Part shown: positions 10,876 through 23,000 of the stretch, in pieces
Layout of the letters: every line of letters begins with the position of its first letter
Position numbering within the stretch: position 1 is the stretch's first letter
Assembly (NCBI GenBank): GCA_028554755.1
Contig: JAPTOF010000006.1
Coordinates: forward strand, 14,197,001 to 14,261,000
DNA from: Cordia subcordata
Lineage: Eukaryota; Streptophyta; Magnoliopsida; Boraginales; Cordiaceae
DNA: 64,000 nucleotides
Direction of reading: 5' to 3'
Notes under the pieces: model-generated
Told to the model about the DNA's origin: nothing
The model's input: the letters and a program-made list of their open reading frames with translations, nothing else
The model's database searches: none
Program-made: the position numbers and the translations under genes

Positions 10876-11476
10876 TAGTTGTAATGCTCTATTTGTTGAA
10901 ACCTTATTTAGGGATTTGAAGGATGTTTTATGTTGTTTTCCTAGTTGGCAAGCATCACAGATTTTATCTTTTTCAAATTTTAGTTTTGGTAGGTCTCTAA
11001 CTAGATCATGCTTTGATAAAGCATTCAATAAGCTCATGCTAGCATGTCCTAATCTTCTATGCCATAACCAAGTATTTTCGTGCACAACAGATAAACACTT
11101 AACATGTTGACACATAAGTTGATCAATTTCAACAATGTAAACATTTTCATTTCTCTTAGCAACAAATAACACAGTTTCATTTCCACATTCATACACAAGA
11201 CATTTAGAGGATTGAAATATGACTTTATGCCCTTTGTCACATAATTGACTAATGCTAAGTAGATTAAATTTTAGACGTTCTACTAGTAGAACATTGTGTA
11301 TAGCAAGAGAATTTTCATTACCAATGCTTCCTTTTCCAATAATTTTCCCTTTGCTATTGTCCCCAAAGGTAACATCTCCTCCTATTGCAATATTAAGTTT
11401 GTAGAAAAGTGAAAAGTTCCCCGTCATGTGCTTGGAACAACCACTATCCAAGATCCATTTTATTTTGCTTGAATTT
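10876..11476 (-). pseudogene. Copia protease end and GAG-pre-integrase domain
   Basis: On the minus strand a frame from about 11451 starts at the protease motif MDSGCSKHMTG, with the active-site Asp-Ser-Gly. It continues with the typical LLSISQLCDKGHKV segment and the integrase zinc region (HRRLGH, then CDACQLGK: His/His/Cys/Cys). It runs into the insertion border at 10876. Its other half resumes at 3700. The link to gag upstream is broken by frame changes near 11500. Confidence 0.9.
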
Positions 11477-11505
11477 CTTTCATTGCATACCTACACACAT
11501 GAAAT

Positions 11506-13229
11506 TCAAATGCAATTCTTTATTTTGGAGTCCCCAACACCTTGGGTCCTTGGCGTTAGTTTAATTTTTGTTTTTAACCACCCATTTTGGTCTTTGCCAA
11601 TATGGAACATGTGATCCTCTATCACGAATTTTCTTGTAATAACAATGAGTAGATACATGTCCTTTCTTTTCACAATAGGTACAAATAACATTTGTCTTCG
11701 GTGAAGAGAGGGATGTAGAGGTAGAAGCCTTGACAAAATAGGTTTTGAAATACTTTTGATTAATACTAGGTTTGTATCCAATACCACTCTTATCAAAAGA
11801 CATTTTTTGACTTCCAAGAAGTCTTTTCAAAATTTTCTTTCCCATTTGTAAACTTTTGAACAATTCCATTTAAATCCTCATTTTTCTTTTTTAAATCTTT
11901 AACTTCTTTTTCAATCTTTACAAAATCTTCGGCATATGAATCATCTTCTTTTTCTAAGATGTCTAATTTTTCAATAAGAGAAGCATTTTTCTTTTCTAAA
12001 ATTTCTTTTTCATTTTGAACAAGTTTCAAACTTTTATGCATTTGCTTGTTTTTTGCCAAAGCCAAGGATAGATCATCATGTAATTTAGCAAATGCTTCTT
12101 TTAGTTCATCAAAACTATATTCCTCTTCCTCCTCTTCACTAGATGAATAATAAATAGATAAAGATGGTGAAGATAGTACCTCATCCTCATTGGCCATGAG
12201 GCAAAAATTGGCTACCTCATGATGCTTTTCCTCATCTTCTTCAGTTTCGGAGAAGTCCCATGTGGCCTTGAGCGCCTTTCATTCCTTCTTCTTTGAAAGC
12301 TTAGGACAATTTGCCTTTATATGTCCCGGCTTGTTGCAATTAAAGCACTTTATTTCATCTTTTGTATCTTTTATCTTTTTGAACTCTTTGCCTTCTTTTC
12401 CTTTCTTCTTCCAATTTGTGTTGCTTGAAGAAGAAGCCCCTTTTCTCATCTTTCTAAATTTCATAAATTTTTTGAAAATTTGGGCTAGAAGTGCAATCTC
12501 CTCATCTTTCGGATCCTCATCATCTTCTTCATCGTCACTTGATGAAAATTTTGATGCAACTAGAGCAATGGACTTCTTTGCTTTCCTTTCTTCTTCTTCA
12601 TGATCTTTTATCTCAAGCTCATGAGTCATGAGTGACCCAATGAGCTCATTGAGCTCCAATGTATTCAAGTCCTTTGCTTCCTTTATTGCCGTGACCTTAG
12701 GTTGCTATGATGATGGCAAGCTTCTTAGCACTTTCCTAACTTTCTCTACATTGGAATAATCTTTACCAAGAGCTTTCAAACCGTTAGTGATTTCAACAAA
12801 TCTAGAAAACATTTGTTCAACATTTTCATTTGGAAGCATCTTGAATAATTCATATCTATGTACAAGCATAGCAATCCTAGATTCTTTCACTTGGCTCGTT
12901 CCTTCATAAGTTACTTCTAATTGATCCCAAAGTTCTTTAGAAGTGCAGCCCATTACTCTAGCAAATTCAGTGGCATTCATAGCATTAAATAAATAATGTA
13001 AATTTTTTTGATTTAACTCAAATAATTTAATATCTTCATCATTCCACTCATTTTCTGGTTTGGGTATTCTCCTATCACCTTCTAATTTTGTAGGCAAGGT
13101 AGGCCCATTTTCTATGATTTTCCAAGCTTTATAGTCATGTGATTGTATAAACACTTTCATTCTCATTTTCCAAAATGCATAATTTGTTCCATCAAAAGGG
13201 GGTGCTTGTTTAATAGAAATTCCCTCCAT
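11506..13229 (-). pseudogene. Copia gag with zinc knuckles and coiled coil
   Basis: The frame begins MEGISIKQAPPFDGTNYAFW, the usual start of plant Copia gag, at ATG 13229. The N-terminal capsid part runs to an in-frame TAG at about 12702-12704 (Trp position). The next stretch holds the knuckle CFNCNKPGHIKANC and ends at a TGA at 12279-12281. A Glu/Lys-rich coiled coil follows (about 12130-11870), then a one-base shift near 11830. The second knuckle is CTYCEKKGHVSTHC. Two knuckles with a coiled coil between them fit the enlarged gag of Sirevirus-like elements. Three separate lesions rule out a functional product. Confidence 0.88.
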
Positions 13230-13276
13230 ATTTGCTAGAAATTCTACTAGTTGTTAGACTATAATATAGAACCCTA

Positions 13277-13288
13277 GCTCTGATACCA
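13277..13288 (-). other. Primer binding site, initiator tRNA-Met type
   Basis: The plus strand GCTCTGATACCA is the complement of TGGTATCAGAGC, the standard primer site of plant Copia elements. It lies two bases inside the 5' LTR border at 13291. Confidence 0.92.
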
Positions 13289-13290
13289 AT

Positions 13291-14606
13291 TGTGGGTGCA
13301 AATATCTTAAGAGGGGGGGGGTGAATTAAGATATTAATACTAATTTTCGTTTTTTAAAATTTTCAGAAAATTTACAACTTCTAACAAGCAATATATCAAA
13401 CACAAGATAAGCAAGGTAAGAACAATAAAAATAGAGATGCAAGGAGAAGAGAGACAAACGATTTTAAGGTGGTTCGCCAAGCCTACGTCCACCGCCCAAG
13501 GAATCTCCCCTTAGGACTTCAAAGATCTCCACTAAAATGCTTCTTCAAAACTTGGTGAAGCACAAACCAAGTTCTTTACAACCTCTTTGAAGTCTTACTT
13601 CAAAGAACCCAAGAGATTCTCTCTATAGGATTTCCTTACACTTTACAAGCTTAAATGGATATATCTCACAATGATTAAAGCTCTCAAAGTGTGTATATAC
13701 TCAAGATTGAAAAGAGATTGAATCTAAAATCTTTCTCAAGAAGAGAAAGAACAAGCTCTTGAAAGCTCAAATATATTGCAAGAATGGCTCAAAGATGGAT
13801 TGAATGATGATAAACACTTTTGCACACTTCAATTGATGATTAGAAAGTGTATTGAATGAGTATTTAAAGAGATTTGAGGTCTAGGGATTGGTAGGTGAAG
13901 AAGATTTGGGAAATTTCGGCCAGAACGGTAATAAACGGCTAGTGCATTTATTACAGGCCCCGTTCAGCCGGTCGACCGGCTGAGTCGTCCGACTTACCCT
14001 TCTCCTTCTCTGACTAGGCCGGACGCCTTAGCCGGTCGACCGGCTAGGGGGTCCGGCTTTTCCCTTCACCTCTCTGATTAGGCCGGGCGACCACCCAGGT
14101 CAGCCGGTCGACCGGCTGGGGGGTCCAGCCACTTCAGAATGTGAAGTAAAGCCAGATTTTTGCAGAAAAACAATGTAAGTGCATTTTCACAACTCCAAGT
14201 CATTTTGAATAAATATGTAAACACATGTTGTGAATTGAAACACCCCAAAAACTCATTTTATCTCAATGTGTGCATTTAAATACATTTGTGCATATGTTAT
14301 TTTCAAATGTGCAACACTTGAAAGTTTTTGCTATGACAAAGAAAGAGATTTTGAGCCAAGTCAACATAATATATAGGCATTTCAAAAAAAAAACAAGAAG
14401 AAAAACAAATTCGGTACCCCTTATGGCTTCTCTTCTCCTCCTTATGCCTTCTTATCTTTTCTCCCTTCAAATAAGGCTTTTTGCACATCTTCATATCTCT
14501 CAAAGCTTCATATTGATGTCATCTCATTTTCACAAAAAGCTATTTAGTCAAATAATGCATATATATATTTTCATCATCAAAATCAATAATAAATATTTAG
14601 CTAACA
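13291..14606 (-). repeat. 5' LTR of the Sirevirus-like Copia element
   Basis: The 1316-bp LTR reads TGTGGGTGCAAATATC at its left end and CTAACA at its right end on the plus strand. A homologous LTR in opposite orientation at 43190-44543 confirms both ends. It includes a G-run at 13313-13321 and the GGTCGACC module at 13960-14140. Small ORFs inside it have no family resemblance. Confidence 0.9.
13960..14140. repeat. GGTCGACC palindromic GC-rich module in the Copia LTR
   Basis: Three near-perfect GCCGGTCGACCGGCT palindromes occur at about 13968, 14032 and 14103. Spacers contain CTCTCTGA, TAGGCCGG and GGGTCCGGCTTTTC. The spacing of about 65-70 bp makes it a short tandem array. The units match those of the unrelated nested element at 10380-10560. 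Confidence 0.85.
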
Positions 14607-15010
14607 ATTATTAAAGCATAATAAAAGTAATTTATTTATAAATTATTTTCATCAATACTATAAGGTTTACTTTTCTAGTAGATGTAGAGTCCTCGGGAGT
14701 CCTTTACAATTAATGTCACAACCAAATGAAGTGACCCCTTTTGTTTAGGGCACCGACAGCGAGCCAAAGAAGGCTGGAATGAATGAGGTAACAGGACTAG
14801 GTGTATGTCATAGGGTGTTAGGGTATCTTTGTGTAAATGTTGATTCATTCTCAATAAGGATGAACACCCTTTCCTTCCATTCTGATATCATATCAAGGCT
14901 CCATTTTAGGACATGATTGGCGCTATCCCATGATGCTCACTATCATTACCAATTTATTTGATACTGGCGCCATCCCATGATGCTCACTATCATTACTAAT
15001 TTATTTGATA
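14607..15010. other. Interval between the two large retroelements
   Basis: No gene was seen. The last part is a perfect-looking tandem repeat (14918-15011, next entry). It is the only stretch of apparent host DNA between the Copia and Athila insertions. Confidence 0.6.
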
Positions 15011-15011
15011 C
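14918..15011. repeat. Two-copy 47-bp tandem repeat
   Basis: A unit beginning TGGCGC(T/C)ATCCCATGATG and ending TTATTTGATAC is present twice in a row with two differences. The second copy runs to the left target duplication of the Athila compound (CTACC, 15011-15015). Confidence 0.9.
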
Positions 15012-15015
15012 TACC

Positions 15016-15043
15016 TAATAAGTTCTAAATAAGTGTTTAATTT
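15016..15043 (+). repeat. LTR stub at the left end of the Athila compound
   Basis: The 28 bases repeat the start of the full LTRs (TGATAAGTTCTAAATAAG at 17401 and 27554), here with TA instead of TG. They pass directly into internal sequence at about 15041-15044, with a two- or three-base overlap at the join. This is the trace of a deletion. Confidence 0.8.
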
Positions 15044-17400
15044 ATAGGGTAAACTTTGGTTATTGGCTTCTCTAGCAATTGCATATTGTTTTCCACACTA
15101 GTAGGATGCCATTAATTTCGGGGTCCTTTATTACTCATGTAGCAAATATGCATACTCGCTTTAGGTCACACTCCATTGCCTTCACTATGGCATTTGACAT
15201 TACATACCTCGATTCACCATGTCTGCAAGCCATGAATCTCGTCCGAAAGGATGAAGATAGGTTTATTTTCATCATGCAAGGAGCTCGCCATGCTATTGAA
15301 CCTACGAGAGACGCCCATGACGTCTTGGCTTCTCACTTACAGCCTCGTCCACTTCCACATCCCAAGTAGCATATGAAGCTCAACTCGCTCGCATTGAAGC
15401 ATCCTTTGCTGATCAATCAACTAGGCAGGCCAAATTGGAAGAATTCATCTACGCATGGGCACACCTAGTCCCTATTCAAATGCTTGACGACTACACCTAC
15501 CCCTACACTTGTGTTTCAGGGACGCCTTTATCCTCATCCTTTTTCTTTTTCTCGTTTTTCTTTTTGTTCTTATTTCTTCTTTTCTTGCTTTCTTTTATTT
15601 CCATATTGAGGACAATATCTATGCTAAGTGTGGGGGAGGATTGCTCCATTTGAGTCCCCTATTTTGAGTCTTTTTATGCTTAAATGAGTCTTTAATGTGA
15701 TGAATTGAGTCTGACTTATGTTATATAATTCTCATAAAAAAAAAAGAAAAATGACAAAAAAACAAAAAATAAAAAAAGAATTATTGGGTTAAGTGTTTGT
15801 TTTTAAATCTCCTTAGTTTCATTTTTTTGGTCAAGCTAGTAGGAAGCCTTTTTGCAGCCTTTTTGTCAAAACATTTTCTTCTTGCTCAAATTTCTTCTTG
15901 GTAAACTTGACATTTCTCATGGAAAAAGTCTAATCCCCATGCTCAGGAATCTAGTTTTGGTTGTTAGGGTAAGTTAGTACATGCAGTGAATCCATGCCCG
16001 TTGTTTTTATCTTTCGATAGTTACTTGAACACACCGTGTTTGAACCTTACTTCATCATAACGTGAGCTTAAAAAAATACATGTGCTCAAATTGGAAACTA
16101 ATGCTTAGTTTGAGTTTGATGGGTAGTTACATTGAATTATTTTTTGTGGTGAAAATGTGAAAACGTGCATGCCTAGGAAAGTTATATCGGGGTTGAGGTC
16201 ACTTCTGCAAAAGTGCTAAAAGCTAAAGTGTGAAAAAAAGGGCATATGAATGAATGAAATTAAAGTAAATACGTGCCTTCTTACTCTGGTAGTCTCCAAA
16301 AGAAAAGAAAAAAAAAAGGAAAAAAACGGAGGACCATGAGTAGAGCTCAAAGCCACCTGGAATTGTGACCAACTGAGTAACCGGAGACATTCATCACAAA
16401 TGTTTGTCACCACGTAAAAAGGTCGAATGGCATTCTAGGGAATTCATGAAAATTGAGAAAATGGAAAAAAGGGGCAGTTGAAGTGATTTGGCCTTCCGCC
16501 ACCTGAGTCTAAGCACAAACTTGTTTTCTTTGAGGAAAAATTGCGCAATAAAGCAGTGCTTTGATCTCTCTTCTTTGTATTAGCATAATCGTACTTGGCT
16601 TAAAACTCTTGTGTGTGCTCTAAATGGTGCGAGGTTCATCTAAATTGTGCTTGAGTACTAGCGAGGTGACTTGTACATGTGCGGGTTCTTGTTTTGACTT
16701 GCTAAAAAACTGGCTCACCTTTATCTTCCTTTTCAAGTTTCTTTCAGTTGTGGTGAAGGGATTTTTGAAGGTTTGGTGTCTCTGTTCACTTTGTGAGATG
16801 GTTGCGCTACTTTGAAACCTCGTGGAAAACTTTGATGGAAAAAAAAATTTGCGGCCATATTTCTGCTAAAAAGTTTTTGAAAGTCTTTGGTTAAGTCAAG
16901 TATTATTGTTTGAAAAAAAGTGTTGCAAAAGTTTGAAAAGCTAATGCATTCTTTTGACTAAAGATTAAAACATTGCAAGTTGGTTGATAGTAGAAGAAAA
17001 TTTGGTTTATCAGTTTGAAAAGAACTGTTAACTTGCTTGTTTTTGCAAATGCTTGAATTGGGTAAGGTTTTGTACATTATGTTGAGAGATTGAGTTTGAA
17101 TGATTATGTTCCTATGTTGAATGGTGATATGATAGAATGTAGAATGCTGGAGTTGTTAGATGAGTTGTGAAGTTAAAGTCTTGATGACATATGTCTTGAA
17201 TGTAATCTGTACTTCGGATTCTTTCAAGAAAGCTATGTTCAAGAAAGTATAGAAATTTTGACTACATGACTTGCATTATGTTTGTTTGTAGAACTTGAGA
17301 TCTCTACAAAACTACAATCTTGGTCAGCCTTGCATGTAAAGTCCCTGTTCTTAATTATTTTCATGCTGGAGGGCAAGCATGGTTCAAGTGTGGGGAAATT
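15044..17400 (+). repeat. Duplicate of the Athila 3' internal tail, with end of the env-like ORF
   Basis: This segment aligns along its length with 25231-27553. Its first 325 bases code for the last part of the env-like protein, in a frame ending in PRPLPHPK and a stop at 15367-15369. The remainder is non-coding and ends with the polypurine tract AAGTGTGGGGAAATT just before the middle LTR. In this copy the codon at 15244 is CGA where the right copy has a TGA stop. Confidence 0.88.
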
Positions 17401-18448
17401 TGATAAGTTCTAAATAAGTGTTTAATTTTTAAGTTAGATGCACTTGATTTTGGAATAGAATGCTCCTTAATCGATGTTTTTAATGTAATTTTACTTGATT
17501 GAGCTTAGGAAAAAGATTAATCAAGCAGACAATTCATAGGTCATTCTTATCTTTTAGGCATCATTTATAGACATAAAGTTGTACTTTTCTTTTCTAGCGA
17601 GGGATTAATCAAGATTTTAGTTCTTCAATTCTGTAAGATCTAATTGTTTTATTCCTTTCATGCGATTTTGATATTTGCATATTTACTGTTCAATAATTAA
17701 TATTATTATGTGATTATTCAATTTTGTACGCGATTATTTAATTGCATGATAATAGGTAGCCAATTAGGTTAATTTAATTAATCTAAGAATAGTGTTAACT
17801 AGGCTTCCTGTGTAATTACACAATCTAAATAAACAATTACCGCGAAAGTGTTGACTTTTAGAATTAGGTCTTTCTAGATTTTTATTGCTCCCATTAAATA
17901 GATTCCACAAACATCTCCGGGGGTTAGAACGTCTAATAGGTAAGGAGATAGCGGGAAGAATCATAGGAGATTTGAATTGTTATCAACGCTATTAGGAAAG
18001 ATGAGGTTGTTAGGCCGAGCCAATAACCATAACTGATTTGTCAAAATAGTTGGAATTATTTTTGCATCTAGGATCGGATTTGTTGACCGAAATTGCAATT
18101 ATACCTTAGGCTAGATTTAATTCTCATTGATTTCTTGTTTTTATAGTTTTACGTAAGCTTAGGATTGTGTGCTTTAGTCATTTTTATTTTTATTTATGTT
18201 TTTTTAATTTTTGCCCAGCTGCGTCTCTACGCTCAGCGAACCAGTATGCTAGACAGTTCTGTTCATTTTACTTTTTTCGCATTAAAACCCCCTTCTTTAA
18301 TTGTTACTTATTGATTAATCTACTTAGCATAATTAGCATAATATAATCTCCCAATCCCTGTGGATTCGACGTTTTCTCGCCACGTACTCTGTTTAAATTC
18401 GTGAGGTAAGAATTGATATTTTATTTTTGATGGTTTCGACGCCCATCA
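17401..18448 (+). repeat. Middle LTR of the Athila compound (5' LTR of the full unit)
   Basis: The 1048-bp LTR begins TGATAAGTTC and ends CCCATCA. It is preceded by a polypurine tract and followed by a primer site, so it serves at once as 3' LTR of the left unit and 5' LTR of the right unit. It is clearly alignable with 27554-28607 but much more diverged than the LTR pair of the element at 3706. Confidence 0.9.
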
Positions 18449-18453
18449 AATTT

Positions 18454-18474
18454 TGGTGCTGTTGTAGGGGATTG
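18454..18474 (+). other. Degenerate primer binding site, tRNA-Asp type
   Basis: TGGTGCTGTTGTAGGGGATTG is recognisable as the site TGGCGCCGTTGCCGGGGAT with several C-to-T or G-to-A changes. It begins five bases after the LTR, as in the element at 3706. Confidence 0.75.
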
Positions 18475-18479
18475 GTGCT

Positions 18480-19910
18480 GAAATTTTTGCCTTTTTATGA
18501 CCGGGTCAAATTGTACAAGTGAGTTGCAATTTGATCTAGAAATTGGAAAGACCGCAAAGAGCTTGAAAAAAGAAGCAAAGTTATGGAAAGAACTCCAAAA
18601 GCAAGCAGAAGCTTTTCAAGTACAGTACGAACCATCGAGTGAATCCAAGAACAAGGAGATGGCTAGAAACAACTAGACCTTGCATGAATTGGTGGCTGCC
18701 CCCTTGAATTTGTAGCCCTTATGCATTATGTATCCTGCATTGAACGCAGACTTTGAGTTAAAATTGGGTCTAGTACACCTTTTACCCACCTTCTGCGGAT
18801 TAGAAAATAAGGATCCATATAAGTATTTGAAGGAGTTTGGCGTAGTTTGTTCCAGCATAAAACCCCAAGGCGTGATAGAAGACCAAATTAAATTAAGGGT
18901 GTTTCCATTTTCATTGGCAGATACAGCAAAAGAATGGCTATTTTACCTTCTATCTGGATCTATCACAACATAGGGTATAATGGCAAGAGCTTTTCTTGAC
19001 AAATTCTTCCCTGCTTCAAGGGTCGCTGTTATTAGAAAAGAAATTTGTGCCATCAAGCAGAAGGATTCGGAGTTGCTCTATGAATATTAGGAGAGATTTA
19101 ACAGACTTTGTGCGAGTTATCCTCAACATGGGATTTCAAATCAATCTCTCATTCAATCTTTTATGAAGGGCTGCTCCCAATAGAAAGAATGATGATGGAT
19201 GCTGCAAGAGAAGGTTATCGTTGAAAAAACACCACAACAAGCTAGAGACTTGATTTCCATCATGGCTGCAATTTCATAGCAATTCGAAACTAGACAAGAA
19301 CCTTCACGAAGAGTTAATGAGGTAAATGTTTCTTTTATTGATTCAAAATTGACTCAACTAACTGCTCTTGTTCAAAGTTTAGTTGTAGGTGGTAGTATTT
19401 CGATTCAAAAGGTGTGCGGAATTTGTACTAAGGTGGGACACCCAACCAACATATGTCCCATGCTTCAGGAGGAGGATCCCTACCAAGCCAATGCCGTTGG
19501 AGGATTTTTCGGTCCGTCACAATAGAGATACGATCCTTTTTCGAATACATATAACCCCTGTTGGAAAGACTATCTGAATTTGAGCTATTGAGCGAGGTCA
19601 CAAAATTATAATCCACCTAATTCACAGCATTCCAACTGCAACCAACCCCACCATAGTAGCCTACGCCTATAAATTTAGGTACTTCTCTTGAAGATATTGT
19701 GAAAGCTCTTGCTCTTAATGCTCAAGAATTTCAATAGGATATAAAGGCAAGCATTAAGAACTTGGAAAATCAAGTTAGCCAATTAGCTATCTCTGTTAGC
19801 CGATTAGAGTCCCTAGGTAATCTACCATCTCAAACGGTAGTCAATCCGAAGCAAAACGCAAGCACCATAACCTTACAAAGTGGAAAAGAGCTGCAGGATA
19901 GCCAAACTGT
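18480..19910 (+). pseudogene. Athila-type gag remnant
   Basis: The frame includes the retrotransposon gag domain: FELKLGLVHLLPTFCGLENK, DPYKYLKEFGVVCSSIK, LRVFPFSLADTAKEWLFYL, ARAFLDKFFP and ERFNRLCASYPQHGI. Stops lie at 18971-18973 (TAG at a usual Trp), at about 19088, at 19277-19279 (TAG at a usual Gln) and as a double TAG at 19654-19659. There is also a frame change near 19170. A CX2CX4HX4C-like knuckle can be read near 19420-19450 (CGICTKVGHPTNIC). A Gln/Leu-rich segment ends this part. Confidence 0.82.
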
Positions 19911-20099
19911 CAGACCAGGCGTGGGCACGCAAAGTTGACAACACCTAGAACAAAGAAAGAAATTAAAAAAATGATGCAGAATGCAAAGAAAAAGCGCTGG
20001 ACAGCAATAAAATAGAGCCTAAAAATGGTACAGAGCTGGTGGTTAAACCTCCTTTCCCCAAGAGATTCATAAAAAGTCCAAAAAGGAAAAGGAAGAAAA

Positions 20100-23000
20100 G
20101 GAGATTTTTTAGCTTTTTCGCAAAGTTGAGGTAAATATTCTCCTACTTGATGCAATTAGACAAGTAACTCAAATTGCAAACTTTTTGAAGGAATTGTGCA
20201 CTAATAAAAAGAAGCTTGTGGGCAATGAAAAAATATGTGTTGGGGAGAACGTCTCTACCGTGCTTAAAAAGAGATTGCCATCGAAATGCAAGGACCAAGA
20301 TATGTTTGCTATCTCTTGTCAAATAGGTTCTTTAGGAATTAAGAAAGCTATGTGTGATTTAGGAGTGTCTATTAATGTCATGCCTAAGTTTATTTACTCT
20401 ACTTTGAATGAGGGATAGTCGAAGAGACCATTGAAAGAAACAGGCGTTATTATTCAATTAGCCGATAGATCAGTGGTTTATCCTGAAGGTGTTTTAGAGG
20501 ATGTTTTTGTACAAGTAGGTAAATTAGTCTTTCCTGCTGATTTTTATGTGCTTGATATGGAGGAAGATTCGTATTCCAAGTCTTGCGAAATTTTGCTAGG
20601 CAGATCTTTTATTAGTATTGCAGAGCTAAAATTGATGTTCATGATGGAACTTTGACTTTGGAATTTGATGGTGATGTAATTAAATTTAATGTTTATGATT
20701 CCATGAAATATCCTAGTGATGTCTCTTGTGTTTTTGGTTTGAAAGCTTACGATCAATTACTTGAGAACTTGCATGAATTATGAGATCAAGACGTTTTTGA
20801 AATGTTTGAAGCGGACAAATTGAATGTAGTTATTTGCAGAAGTTTTACTCTAAAAAGATTGCAGGAAATTGAGACAAACTATGCCATAAATGGTGATTTG
20901 CTTGAGATGGTCTATGCTTTGGAAGAACAAAAACCATAAAGGTATGGTTTATCCTCTCTTGCGCTTTCTACATCTCACACAAAGCTTCTTCCTTCTATTT
21001 TGCAGGCCCTACAAATAGAATTGAAGCAATTACCTAATCATCTCAAGTATGCATATTTGGGAGAAAAGGAAACGCTTCCAGTTATCATCTCTAGTAAGCT
21101 TAGTGTGATGGAAGAAGAAAAGTCGATTGGAGTCTTAAAGGAGTTTAAGGAAGCCATTGGATGGACCATTGCCGATATTAAAGGGTTGACCCCTTCACAT
21201 GCATGCATAGAATCTTGTTGGATGATGAAACTAAAACATGTAGGGAGGCTCAACGTCGACTTGATCTACCAATGATGGAAGTAGTAAAGAAAGAGATTTT
21301 GAAACTTCTTGATGCAGGTATGATCTATCCAATTTCTGACAGCAAATGGGTAAGTCCTGTTCAAGTTGTTCCAAAGAAAACGAGTATTACTATTATTGAA
21401 AATAACAAAGGAGAGTTGATGCCTAATCATGTTCAAAATGGATGAAAGTATGCATAGATTACAGGAAATTGAATGCTGCAACCAGAAAAGATCACTTTCC
21501 CCTCCCTTTCATTGATCAAATGCTTGAAAGATTAGCAGGTAAAATTCATTAATATTGTCTTGATGGTTATTCGGGTTTTCACCAAGTGATCAAATGCTTG
21601 AAAGATTAGCAGGTAAAATTCATTACTATTGTCTTGATGGTTATTCAGGTTTTCACCAAATTTCACTTGCACCGGAATATCAAGGAAAGATGATTCTTAC
21701 TTGCCCCTTTGGTACGTTCGCATATAGAAGAATACCATTTGGATTGTGCAACACACCCGCCACCTTTCAAAGATGTATGGTAAGTATTTTTTTTTAATAT
21801 GTGAAGAATATCATTGAAGTTTTCATGGATGACTTCACAGTATATGGTGAGTCTTTTGATGAATGTTTACATAGTCTAGCCTTGGTATTAAAGAGATGTC
21901 TTGAATCAAATCTGGTTTTGAATTATGAAAAATGCCGTTTTATGGTAGATCAAGGTTTGGTTATAGGTCATATAGTCTCTTCGAAAGGGTTAGAGATGGA
22001 TTAAGAGAAAATAGATGTTAGAAGATCCTTCCCTAACCCCGCAAATGTGTAGGAAGTTTGTGCTTTTCTTGGACATTCAAGTTTTTATAGGCGTTTTACC
22101 AAGGATTTTGCAAAAGTATCCCAATTGCTATGCAAACTTCTCCAAAAAGATGCTATGTTCGAATTCAATGAAGAATGCAGGAAGGCTTTTGACAAGTTAA
22201 AGGATAAGTTGATTTCGGCCCCAATTATCCAACCTCCTAGTTGGGATCTTCCTTTCGAAAACATGTGCGATATGAGTGACCACGCGGTTGGAGCTGTCCT
22301 AGGCCAACGAGTTGGACAAGACCCTCAAGTCATATAGTATGCCTCTAAGACATTGGACAAGGCTCAAAGCAACAATTCTACCACAGAAAAGTAGCTTTTA
22401 ACAGTGATTTTTGCCTTAGAAAAATTTCATTCATATATGCTTGGTACTAAAGTAATTGTTTATTCTGATCATGTAGTATTATAGTACCTATTAGCAAAGA
22501 AGGATGCAAAGCCAAGGCTTATTTGATGGGTGTTACTCATGTAAGAATTTGATTTGGAGATTCGGGACAAAAAGGGCCCGAAAATCAAGTCGCTGATCAC
22601 TTTAGTCGGCTGCCCACCAGCGAGGAATTAGTTCCTTTCAAGGACGACTTTCCAGATTAGTATCTTTTTGTTGTTCAAAATAATTCCCCTTGGTTTGCTG
22701 ATATCATCAATTTCTTAGTCACTGGTTCTTTGCCGTTTGCGTTGACTAAAAATGAAAAAGATAAAATAAAAAAGGATGCTTGGTACTATGTGTGGGATAA
22801 CCCTTATTTGTGGAAACATTGCATTGATCAAGTTATTAGACGATGCGTCATTGAATCCAAAATTCTATCCATCTTGAGATTTTGTCATACATATGCATAC
22901 AATGGCCATTTTGGTCCAAAGAGGGTTGCACGTAAAATTCTTGAATATGGATTATATTGGGCAAACTTATTTCGTGATTCCTATGAGTTTTGCAAAAGAT

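Larger units (their letters stand above)
1..14606 (-). mobile_element. Sirevirus-like Ty1/Copia retrotransposon, 3' end beyond the window
   Basis: Read on the minus strand, this element runs from a 5' LTR (14606-13291) through a tRNA-Met type primer site, gag with zinc knuckles and a coiled coil, protease, integrase, reverse transcriptase and RNase H, to an extra ORF downstream of pol (803-1). The domain order PR-INT-RT-RH is that of Copia elements. The extended gag with coiled coil and the additional ORF after pol suggest the Sirevirus lineage. No copy of the LTR is present between 1 and 1180, so the 3' LTR must lie left of the window or be lost. All frames carry stops or shifts, so this copy cannot encode its own proteins. 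A second LTR element (3706-10875) is inserted in pol. The five bases after the LTR, ATTAT (14607-14611), should recur at the far end if it is complete. Confidence 0.88.

Noticed and set aside
13300..13330. G-run at the LTR end as a possible G-quadruplex
   Set aside because: A single run of about nine G; there are not four separate runs to support a quadruplex.
14918..15011. Tandem units as a CRISPR-like array
   Set aside because: Only two adjacent copies without spacers in a plant genome.
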